Below, piece by piece: positions 9,425-19,422 of a stretch of DNA of 34,256 nt. A program made the translations under genes and the position numbers. The stretch comes from Saccoglossus kowalevskii (taxonomy: Eukaryota > Hemichordata > Enteropneusta > Harrimaniidae): assembly GCF_000003605.2 (NCBI RefSeq), contig NW_003123908.1, forward strand, positions 90,672 to 124,927, given 5' to 3'. How positions within the stretch are numbered: position 1 is the stretch's first letter; each line of letters starts with the position of its first letter. The notes beneath the pieces were generated by a model. That model did no database searches and was not told where the DNA came from. It saw only the letters and a program-made list of their open reading frames with translations.

Positions 9425-12096
9425 GTAAGTATCCATTCATTATCAAAATTAATGTGTACTTAATTCGCTGTAGTGATATAGTGTATAGTTTGTATAATCG
9501 ATTCTGTTCCTCCATCAGGACCCGCGTTGAAGAAAAAGATTACACTAATAACTGTGATCTTTCTTATCGGGAGTGGGGTAATGTACTTTTTGATTTACGA
9601 GGATGTAGGGTTCTCACATGGAAGAGACATTCGTATGTCCACCTGCAACTCAAATAAGTAAGTGGTTATCAATACAATCATCTATTATTTGAAAGGTTAT
9701 GTAAGACGTTAAAGAGCGGTGGTCGTCGAGGCGCGTTCTGTTCAATATGGGACTCTTCGCGACTTATACAACGCGTGTGAAATACATTGTTGACATGGAA
9801 TTCGAACACGCGCTACGCGACTACCACCTCCTTTAATATCGATATGTATGCAGAATAATAATATTGATCATGTGAGTAACAGGGATGTTCATGCTGTTCT
9901 ATTGGTTTGGCTGTATTATTCTGTGGTATTCATATTACATCAAGCGATATGATTTGACTATGTTACACAGAAGAGTCCGAGAAAGAGTGTCTTGTTTATT
10001 TTCATAGCAAACTTTCATTTCTAAATGTTTGTACATTAAAAATTGTTGGCATATTTAATATAATAAGAATTCCAATTTACCAGTACATAAAATTAACCAG
10101 TTTTAGAAATAATTTGAGTCAATAGTTTGGCAAAGCAAATGATTTAATGTTTCACAATTATTCTCGCATCTATTATGTTCATAGCAGTAACGAGCACGTG
10201 TCCTAAAGTACGCGAATTGTACTTTCCGCAGCTCTCACAGGTATCGGCTGTTATTGTTTATACTCACTCAGTCCAGTTTCTAGTAGTCGGTTTCCGACAT
10301 TCATGTTGATACAGTTGCAAACATCATAATGAGGTCGAAGCAATATTTATATTTTTTTCGAGCTACGCGCTCGAAGATATATCAATACTGCTTATTAATT
10401 AGTTTAATTAATTAGTTTATGAGATCATGCTCAGATGTATGTATAGGTAATTGCATTTATCCCAGACTACACACTTTTCACTGAATATTAAAATTAATGT
10501 TTTGCATTTTACTTTGAGTGATATATGTTTTTAATTTAATACCATGACACGCGTGTCTTCTAATACTGGTAATGTATTCGTGTGCATATGTCTGTGCATG
10601 TATATGCTCAACTCTATATAGTGTAACAGTAGTTTGTGATTTGATTGACTGTTCGATGACTGTGGTCAGACACGTCCCAGAATATTTAGGAATAAAATGG
10701 AAATAGAAGTATTTCACAGAAGTATAGCACTTTTTTATGAAAAAAAAACCTACTTCATCGTTATTATTTTATGCTGGTATTATATCGCATAATTTAATTA
10801 TTCCATTCTATAATGAAATATGATTCTAATACATGCCTCAAGTACATTGTCATTGTAAAAGCACCACATTGCTCTTCTCCCTTTGTGTAATATAGACTAC
10901 ATTGCACACGCCAAAATCACATCTCTCGCCTATGGACTAATTACGTTTGTTAGGATCATGGAAATGATGAAAAACGACTAATGTCACCGTGGTTCTCTGT
11001 TGCTTTTTAACCATGCTATTGTTGTTTTTTCAGATGGAATAATATAAACTCTCTGGAGTCGTTTTTTAAGACGATATATTCCGTATCTGCCAATGTTGAT
11101 GACACAAATAATGATAAAAAACACATAAAAGCAAAGTCGAAATCTATCGAAAGTGTATCACAAAAGAAGACACAAGGTTCCACGTGTAAACCTGTGGAAC
11201 ATTACGTGTTTGTGAAAACTGCCAAAACCGGAGGTAGTACAGTCGCCGGTATCCTTCGTCGATACGGGATGACTCATGGTTTGGTTGCTGCGCTGCCTGT
11301 TAACCATTCGTCGCACATAAACATTATTAAAGGGAATGCAGAGATAATAAGATATCCGTGTGCAGACAATTTCCCCGGATATAATTACCTTGCCAGTCAT
11401 ATAGGGTATTACAATTATACTGTGTTGAGACATCTTATACCGAAAGCAAAATTTATAAGCATACTAAGAGCACCACATACACAATTAGAATCTGCGTTTT
11501 ATTATTTACAAGTCGACAAGAAGATGAACCTCGGGAATTCTAGTAATCCCTTCGCGGAGTTTTTGCGCAATGTGTCATACAACTACATGCGTATCTTAGG
11601 ACAGGGAAAGAATGGACAACTGCAGAAGTTGGGATACAGATGGCAAGACCATAATGACCCCCTCGATGTTGGTAAGAAAATAGAAGATCTTAGCAAAGAA
11701 ATTGATTTAGTTATGATTACTGAATATATGGATGAATCCCTTGTCTTGTTGAAAAAACTGTTGTGCTGGAGTTTTGATGATATGGTGTACATATCATGCA
11801 GAGTCCGATCAAAAACTTCACGACCACCATTTACCGAAAAGATGAAAGCAATCGCGTCAGCGTGGAATGCTGATGATCTTCGATTGTATAGACACTTCAA
11901 TGAAACATTTTGGCAGAAAATAAAAGATTATGACGGTAACTTTCAGGAAGATCTACGTCTATTCCAAGAACTCAAAAATAAGACATTGATGGAGTGTGCG
12001 GGCCCACCCAATAAATGCCCCGACCTACGTGTTTCTTGTAACACCACACCAACACTCATTTCAGCGAAGCAGTATGCGAGATTTTGTGCACCATGA
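9418..12096 (+). CDS. Galactose 3-O-sulfotransferase family protein (Gal3ST-like), 3 exons, 402 aa
   Basis: Golgi type II enzyme expected to move sulfate from PAPS to C3 of galactose on glycolipids or glycans. The exons 9418-9424, 9519-9657 and 11034-12096 join in one frame. Residues 1-9 (MMGPALKKK) are a basic cytoplasmic tail, about 10-28 are the signal anchor (ITLITVIFLIGSGVMYFLI), about 29-102 are a stem, and the sulfotransferase domain begins near residue 103. The PAPS 5'-phosphosulfate loop is KTAKTGGST (110-118). The 3'-phosphate site is ILRAPHTQLESAF, with Arg194 and Ser202; Ala stands where I expect an acidic residue in many family members. Several N-glycosylation sequons (NHS, NYT, NSS, NVS) and a Cys-rich C-terminal tail fit the family. 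The first ATG has A at -3. Length matches the usual 400-480 residues. The precise acceptor (ceramide, O- or N-glycan) cannot be assigned. Confidence 0.93.
9519..9657 (+). CDS. Gal3ST-like exon 2 (signal anchor)
   Basis: 139 nt between a TTCCTCCATCAG acceptor and an AATAA/GTAAGT donor, phase 1 in and phase 2 out. Encodes the KKK tail, the transmembrane helix and the first stem residues. Confidence 0.88.
9709..9836. mobile_element. MITE-like element with imperfect terminal inverted repeats
   Basis: About 128 bp in intron 2 of the sulfotransferase. The ends (TTAAAG...GGTGGTCGTCG near 9709-9730 and CGCGACTACCACC...CTTTAA near 9817-9836) are inverted copies with mismatches, about 30 bp each. It is more GC-rich than the intron. 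There is no coding capacity. The target duplication is unclear, possibly TA or TTAA. Confidence 0.6.
11034..12096 (+). CDS. Gal3ST-like exon 3 (stem and whole catalytic domain)
   Basis: Begins after a GTTGTTTTTTCAG acceptor; the first base completes a Lys codon. It runs 354 codons without a stop to TGA. The stem is Lys/Ser-rich, and the catalytic domain holds both PAPS-binding motifs. A reading beginning at the GTG at 11194 would wrongly drop the stem. Confidence 0.95.
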
Positions 12097-12164
12097 TTTC
12101 ATGGAGCTGTGACTGCGTGAACAATTACTCTGTTCTTCAAATTTGATCTTATATTCATAAAGTT

Positions 12165-12170
12165 AATAAA
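12165..12170 (+). terminator. Poly(A) signal AATAAA for the sulfotransferase
   Basis: AATAAA lies 69 nt after the TGA stop at 12094-12096, in a short AT-rich 3' untranslated region. Confidence 0.7.
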
Positions 12171-14067
12171 AAGTCAAGGGATTTACCCATTTAACGCTGT
12201 AGAGAAATGGTTACAGTACACATTATACTATGGAAAGCTGTTTTGATAGTTCGTTTAGTCACACATCTATTCAATACACCAGCTAAATTGATTTTAGCGG
12301 CATGAACGGCACATCTATCCCTTTTGTGCATCACATGCACATTGTCGCCAGACGGCATTCTTCTAACATTTGATTTGGTGTCGGTGCATATTGTGCTGTG
12401 TCAAGTTTAAGTTTAGTGAATTGATTTATTATTGTATACTTGACTTTTTGAAGTGAAATATAATGCGGGACCACTTTCTGACCAATCAATCTTTGTGGTG
12501 CTTTATTGTTCAGCGTTGTTCAATAGTGAGAAACTTTCTTATATTCGGGAGTCCGAATAAATATTAGATATATACTTTTAATATGTATTTTAGGAGTACA
12601 GAATTGATATATTCGATTTACGCGACTAGCTTCATCTACCAATGATCTTGTTCTGAAGACTCCCGTCTTTAAATGACTGGTTGTGTTTTTTCGAAACATT
12701 TGGCGGATTTTTGTGACCTGGTTATCTTAAAACAACCATTTGTGTAAAATGTGTTGTCTTTCGATATTATTTTTTGAGATGTCGTTGACAACGAGAGAGA
12801 CGTGAGACTATGATGGCCTCCCAAACCGTTTTCCTTTTTCTACCGTCATCGTGTCCACTGTTCCGCTGACCTATGTGACTATTGTATTTGGATAAATAGA
12901 AGAGAAGTATTTGGGAGCAAAAGCAAATTAGTTGGCTCTCCTTTTCTAAACGAGATGTTGGTAGTCAGCGGGAACATTTGCACCTGCTATAGTTTGGGAA
13001 GTTAATTATGGTCGTACACATGTGGGAAATTAATGATAAAGTTTTCAATTAGGTAAAATATCATGTCTCAAATTTCATGAGCAAGCCTATTTGCCTTTCA
13101 CATTAAATCATTACGGCAATTATTGTCGAATACATTCCCAGAAATAACTATTCGCAAAACCCAAAACTTTGCATGAACCCTGTTCTGAATGTTACGAGGT
13201 GAACTCATTAATTACTATATCTTGCAAAAGCTTTATAGAAATCAACCAACAATTCTGTAATAGGTAGTATCTATACAAACTATGAAGCAAATGGCGGTGT
13301 TGGGCAGATAGGGCGCTATCACGTGTTTTTTATTTTACTGTGCTTGCTAGCCCCATTGAGACCCGTGTTGTGTCAGCGAAAGAGCAAAGTGATTCGTCAT
13401 ACATGCTTTTTATTACACAAACATGTATACAGATGAGTAACACCAACCGGTCGATAGTCGAGACGTGTTCATAACGACACGGTATTTATCGCCAGTGACC
13501 CCAAAGCCAGAGTTAATGCCCCTAACTATGTGACGAGTTCAACATTTGCTCCAAGCATCATTTCTGAACTGGAGAACTCTCTTTATTGCGCTTAATCGCA
13601 CTAAAGTGTGTATTTCATAATTCGCTTCACACCTAATGACGAATTCATACGGGAAAAAAACAACATAACTACTTTGAGTTCATAGACGGCTGATCATGTG
13701 TATCTGTGACCTCTCGAATATTTAGTTAAATAATGCTAACGCAGAATATTTCAATATCCGAATTATTATTTTGTCTTAATCTTGGATGTGAAGAGCTGTT
13801 TTAATTGCAGTAGTTTTGACGGTGGATAACAAATTGCTTGTAACTTGATTTATGTATTTATCGTGTTAATGGCAAATTTTCTCCGCATAAATATTTACTC
13901 TGTAAATTCAGTGAATGCATCTGCTTGAGGGCGCTGACACATTAAACCATGTAGCGTATATTGAATGCTTTATTGTACCGTTTGCTCATTGACTGTAACG
14001 TGGTCAATATTAACAATTGGTGCGTTGTCATGATACGTTGGGATCGGAATAAATTATATGTATGATC

Positions 14068-14383
14068 ATGAATGCGATTCGCACAGCTAGGACACTGTAT
14101 CGCTTGATAGGCTATCACCAAATATATTGAATGCGATTCGGACAGCTAGGGCACTGTATCGCATGATAGGCTATCACCAAATATAATGAATGCGATTCGG
14201 ACAGCTAGGGCACTGTATCGCATGATAGGCTATCACCAAATATAATGAATGCGATTCGCACAGCTAGGACACTGTACCACGTGATAGGCTATCACCAAAT
14301 ATAATGAATGCGATTCGCACAGCTAGGACACTGTACCGCGTGATAGGCTATCACCAAATATAATGAATGCGATTCGCACAGCT
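14068..14383 (+). repeat. 59-bp tandem repeat, 5.3 copies
   Basis: Unit starts at 14069, 14128, 14187, 14246, 14305 and 14364 are exactly 59 bp apart. Each begins TGAATGCGATTCG and ends CACCAAATATA. Each full unit holds the 13-bp palindrome TGATAGGCTATCA. Units differ at only a few positions, so the array is young or homogenised. The last partial unit runs straight into the interspersed element at 14391. Confidence 0.95.
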
Positions 14384-14390
14384 AATCCAA

Positions 14391-14722
14391 ATCCTCGGGG
14401 CGCGGCGGAGCTACGTCACGGACGTTCTACGTTGCTAAGACGCACACCACTGTACCACGTATTTCTACGGGCTCTGTGCGCGCTGCTGTTGAACGCCGGT
14501 GGAGCCGGTGAAAACTCGAGAAAACAACACAAACTCAACTTTGAAGTAATCCTGAACAACCAAATTCATATATGTTACACACGTAGGGCTAATCCTGTTG
14601 CACTGTTCAGGGGACTCTCAACAACCATTGCAAAGTACCGTTTTCTGCGAGTTTTTGGTCTTTGTTTTCACCGCGAGAGTTGCTAGGCGGTAGAAAATGC
14701 CCGGATGTCCGCCTCCGAGAAT
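14391..14722 (+). mobile_element. Interspersed non-autonomous repeat, copy A
   Basis: From ATCCTCGGGG to CCGAGAAT this matches 21725-22063 closely in the same orientation, with small indels (for example near 14475-14510). It is GC-rich against the background. It includes CACTGTACCACGT, which also occurs inside the adjoining 59-bp tandem units, so the array probably grew from this family. A 107-codon open frame runs through it but has no recognisable protein. Class unknown. Confidence 0.85.
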
Positions 14723-15986
14723 TGTGTCCCAGGCAGTTTTCTGTCCCATATGTGTTGCATCCAACATTAAATTTAAAGTACAAACTGGGATATAATAAAT
14801 TCCTTAATTACATGTTACGTAATACCTCTAATAATGAATAATAGGATGTTCGTTACTGACAATAAGTTATTACTTTGTTATAAAAGAATCAAATTCATAG
14901 AAAACCTAAATATGTCATTTCGATTTAATCACGGATGCATTATCTTCTAATTTATGGAATCAATTTACTATGATATTTTTGTGCTGAAATGTACTATAAA
15001 TATAATATTTACAAACACAAAATGTGTACCGCATGTAATAAATTTGATAAATAGATAAGACGGGCTATTGGGCGCAATGTATGCGGATGAATACAGATAT
15101 TCGTTACTGAATGGTGTGGTACCATGACGGCGAACTGGGGATAAAATAGAGAAATTACCTTGTTTTAAGTAAATGCAAGTTTCCTATCGTCTGTTATTTA
15201 ACGAATGCAAACGAATGGAGCAATTGAAAACTTAGACCAAACACAATGCGTTCTTTTACGAAATCACATTTCAAAACTTTGGAGCAACATCTTGCTCTGA
15301 ATGACATCATTATATGTAGTTAGAGGAATATTGAAATTTGTTCCAAGATGCACAGAGAAACGGGAGATGCTGGATTCATGAAAAAAATGGACAATCGAGT
15401 TAAGACGTAGACTCTTTAAGCAATTAAGTAGTGACTATTCGGTGTTACTTGTAATTGAATTACTACTAAGAACGATGGTACAGTAGATAGGAACACTAAA
15501 ATACGTTCAATACAAAATAGACGCCTACCACTGAATTGGTATTTCCAACATCCAAAAATTATTTTTAAGAAATAAATCATAATACAACGTCGATTACATT
15601 GTAAATGTCAACACATGTTATTAAATCTTCATACAATATTTACATTCTGCAGTCAGAAATCACATCCTTGAGACATTCCAGACACATAACGAGTAAATGC
15701 AATGGAACACATAAATGGCCACACTCTGTGCTGCAAGAAATCCTTACAAAACTGCTCACATATTGACACATAAACCTCTACAATTTGTCATTGACTCCTC
15801 AGTGTGGTATAGTTTGTGTATTTTATTTTAAGGTTAGTTTAGTTAGTTTTGCCTATTGTTACTTCCACTTATTGTGGTGGGTTTATTGTTTGTTTCCATA
15901 TAAGCAGAATTACTGTGATATATAAATAAACATTACGTACATATTAAGGTAATACACATGTGTTGTAATAGTTTACTATGTCTGTT

Positions 15987-16013
15987 GTGAGTGAGTGAGT
16001 GAGTGAGTGAGTG
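15987..16013 (+). repeat. (GTGA)n microsatellite
   Basis: Nearly seven perfect GTGA units. Confidence 0.95.
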
Positions 16014-17979
16014 TCTCAATGTAGTGGTGAACCCAGCGAGGAACTTCCGAGAGGTTCAACATTATCAATAATATAAGACATGTAGAGGGCGCTTCATAAT
16101 CCAGATATTCAAATCGGTGATATACACGTTTTTAAATACTAGTATTTATAGATAAATCCGCGTATTCCGCGAATATTGCTATGTTTGCTGCAAATATCTT
16201 TTTAAAATGTGTTCCCTCCCCCTTGGCTTCCATCACCGATTGTTTGTCGTTGTTGTGATTTGGGTTTTCCGGCGTCTTTTATAATTATCTATCGACTGAA
16301 CTGAATCATTGTTTTCATTAAACAGCGGTGACATTTATGTAATCATAAGAAAACACTGATAATTTAATCACTCTGTGTTTTGTTTTCCTTTCTGGGTGAT
16401 ATAAACATTTTAGCATTATTAGACATTAATTATCACGTACAATACTTGAAATATCATTATATTATATTATATATATTGAAACTCTTGAAAATCCTTAATA
16501 TATACCTCGAATTAAGCGTTTTGTCAACGTTGCCTATTTTTTTTCAGGACTCGAAGAAATTGTTTTTGTAAATCATATCCGACTTCTCAATCTTTCGGAT
16601 CATCGGCCATGGCTTGGCCGTTGGTGTAATACATATAATCACGAAAAGGAAACAACTATTCAATGTGTTTTCTAGTTTTGACAATTTTATTTTTCTTTTC
16701 GGTATCGTTATTTTTGGAATTAATCACTAACATTTCCTCGTTTCTCTGCTCTGTCAAAAGGAGTTACCTAGGCTTTTTTTCACGTAACTGTCTCATTAAA
16801 ATAAAATAAAAATATTACAACTAGAACAAGCACCCAAAACACGTAACAAGAGGTCCCAGTTCAGTTGCTTTCACGATACAAGTGTAATACAACTATTAGT
16901 CTAAGATTTGAAGTGTCGTTCAGAATGTAATAATAGTTAATACTAGTTGTATGTTCACACTTTACTATCAAAACCACCATTTCGACCACCCATGTGCCAG
17001 TGATCAGTGTTTGGGCGAGCGGTCAATGTTTTCAATGAGCGAGCGAGCGAAAAAAAACGCGATTAAAATGCGGTCGGTTTCCGGTCGGACAAGACCGCGT
17101 GGTCGGAAATTAAGCGATAAGCGGTCGATGTAAAAGCGGAAGGTTGGGCGAAATGAGTACTGTATGACCATGTTTCTCCGACGAAGTCTCGACTGACAAT
17201 AATGCTGACAATGGACGTTAGATAAACACGCATTGTTTGCAACTGGAAGCTTATCACCCGTTATATCAGAATCGTCAACAACAGAGTATACAGATAAGAT
17301 GTTATCATTTAAACCCTTTCAAAGATAAAGATTATGCAAATATCCACGAAACGCCAGTTGTAGTCTTTTCCTGCTAGTGTTTTAAAACACTAATTTGAGT
17401 AACGTTATTTCGCAATTTCGATCTTTTGTTAACCTGGGGTGATGTATCAAGGTCTAAAGTAACAGTTTTATCAATTTTTGAAAAATCAAGAAAAAAGTGA
17501 AAATTTCCCTTCTCGCTACCTTAAGCGGTTCGTAATTCGCATATTTATAATGGAGCAATAAAAACCAATGACAGTTTAGTTAGGTTATTGTAGCCAATTG
17601 AATACAGCATTATTCTCATTCATTCATTTCATTCAGCAACACGTTATATTTGACATAATTTGGCATGTTGTTCTGGTATTTAAATTTATTATTTTTCCTA
17701 GAGATGTGTTCTGACATCCAGAGCCCCCGCCTGAGATCCGCCGCTGCAATGTACATACACAGGCATCACAGCGTGCAGTGTTGCACTGAAATAAACAGTA
17801 GAGCGTCGCCAGTGGCCATTATGGTGCGTGGTTCTGCACAATGCAGTCAACCGTAACCCACATCTCAATGTATAGTGTGTACTGTATATCTACACTATTC
17901 TATCAGGTCATTCGAAATAATTGGATCCGGGAAGTAACCTCGTGTAAATTTAGAGGCCCAATTCAGTCGTCAGGGCGAC

Positions 17980-18236
17980 TGTTTATTTGGTTGTGGCTAA
18001 TGAGTGTTGATAGTCAGTTACATATATTTACAGAACCTCTGATAATTTATTTACAAGCTGATAACACAAAAGCGTTCCAGACAGATACAAATACATTCTG
18101 GTCGGGGCCAATATATACTTCCATACATCTAATTATAAACGGTATTTTTAAGTATGGGGCTAATACGGAACGTGTTCTGAAGATACGAACGATGTGGCAT
18201 GGCCAATTTTCCTGACTTGTGTTTATTTCACAATAG
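17980..18236 (+). repeat. Dispersed repeat family, copy 1
   Basis: Shares with copies at 18300-18505 and 28896-29265 the blocks TTTATTTACAAGCTGATAAC, GGGGCTAATA and CGTGTTCTGAAGATACGAAC. It ends with TTGTGTTTATTTCACAATAG, which is also present at the end of copy 2. There is no coding capacity of note. Confidence 0.8.
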
Positions 18237-18299
18237 TGTATGGGTCACACCTAATTCACACCTAATATGTATCCAGGCCGGGAATAGAGGGACTGCAGT

Positions 18300-18505
18300 A
18301 TAACGTTTTAGTCAGGAACACGTGCGTTCTGGATGGGGCTAATATATACATTCATACAGCCATTTTATAAACTAAAATACTATTTTATTTTATAGAAAAA
18401 AACAAACAAATTGAATTCAAGTCTAGCACTAACACAGAACGTGTTATGAAGATACGAACGATGTGGCAATGACAAATTTCTTGAATTGTGTTTATTTCAC
18501 AATAG
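18300..18505 (+). repeat. Dispersed repeat family, copy 2
   Basis: A diverged and 5'-shortened copy about 60 bp downstream of copy 1, same orientation. It retains GGGGCTAATATATAC, the GAAGATACGAACGATGTGGCA block and the TGTGTTTATTTCACAATAG end. The two copies may have arisen by tandem duplication. Confidence 0.8.
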
Positions 18506-19143
18506 AACATCGAAAATGTAGATTTGACACGATGTATTACATCGTGACATTTGCTTTCATGTTTATGTTTTGGATGTCTTAAACAGCGTACCTGCAAGAT
18601 AATTCACACAGTAGTCACTTCTTCAAAATTGCCAGTCTGGCTCCTTCAATGTTCCTGTTGAAAGTAGCCGAAATTCGCAGATACTTGCACTCACGACACT
18701 CGCTTTGGCCTTCATTTTTAGTGAATATTCTTGTTCATTTGTAATCAAAACCCATATAAGCAACTAATGGTACTATGGATTTCAAACAGTGGGTCTATAT
18801 CGGCTAATAAGCTGTTTTTTCACATTTTTTAGTGATATACTTCATATTCAACTACCACACATCCCACTCGTGTATTAAACAAAAAACAACAACGGACTAT
18901 ATGCACGTTTCGTGCAATCTCTTGATTTATGCAATTCAACGTAAACATACAAAACTATTATTCATCAATCTCCATTAAAAATCTACATTTTAGAAAAACA
19001 GATACAATCATTTTAATCCACCATGTCCCAGTGACATGATACAATTAATTGTGCTAATATTTTTATAATCGATAACTAATAATTGTGTATTTCAAAGCAA
19101 TAGAACAACCCTCATAAACCTGTCCCGATCCCGTGTGTCCTCG

Positions 19144-19149
19144 TTTATT
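19144..19149 (-). terminator. Candidate poly(A) signal AATAAA for the SLC5 transporter
   Basis: TTTATT on the plus strand is the first AATAAA on the minus strand after the transporter stop codon (about 200 nt downstream). Confidence 0.5.
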
Positions 19150-19347
19150 GGACTACAAACTGTAAAATGTGTCTGCGATGTATGGAAGTTGCATGTGCCC
19201 AACAATAAATAAAGTAAAATTTATATAGAGCTTCTTCATTAATGTTAAATACTATACATGTCAATTTAAATATTCTTCACACATTACAGAGTTCGGCATG
19301 TATAACAAGCCAATTCATTCAAACAGGATAGCGAGTCGTATTTCTTG

Positions 19348-19422
19348 TCAAACAGCAGTTTCATCTTTTTTCATTAATTCGTTTTTCGTTTCCTTATCAG
19401 GAACACCATTCTCTACAATTTC
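19348..19422 (-). CDS. SLC5 transporter exon 14 (C-terminus)
   Basis: 75 nt after a CCTCTTTTAG acceptor, in phase 0, encoding [15 protein letters not shown] to KKDETAV and TGA. The final T-A-V fits a class I PDZ-binding motif, as in the human relatives, which also end in PDZ ligands. Confidence 0.85.
   Translation of the reverse strand, partial: EIVENGVPDKETKNELMKKDETAV

Larger units (their letters stand above)
12171..19143. other. Intergenic region between convergent genes
   Basis: About 7 kb between the 3' ends of the sulfotransferase and the transporter. It contains the 59-bp tandem array with its attached element (14068-14722), a GTGA microsatellite, a GC-rich patch (about 16990-17130), a GC-rich exon-like island (about 17700-17860) and two copies of a dispersed repeat (17980-18505). 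I find no convincing gene. Confidence 0.6.

Noticed and set aside
11583-11900. 105-codon minus-strand frame
   Set aside because: Antisense shadow of the sulfotransferase catalytic exon.
14068-14383. CRISPR-like array
   Set aside because: The whole 59-bp unit is repeated, so there are no spacers; it is a satellite.
14363-14686. 107-codon plus-strand open frame
   Set aside because: It lies on the last tandem unit and interspersed element copy A. The second copy has indels that break the frame, and no protein family is recognisable.
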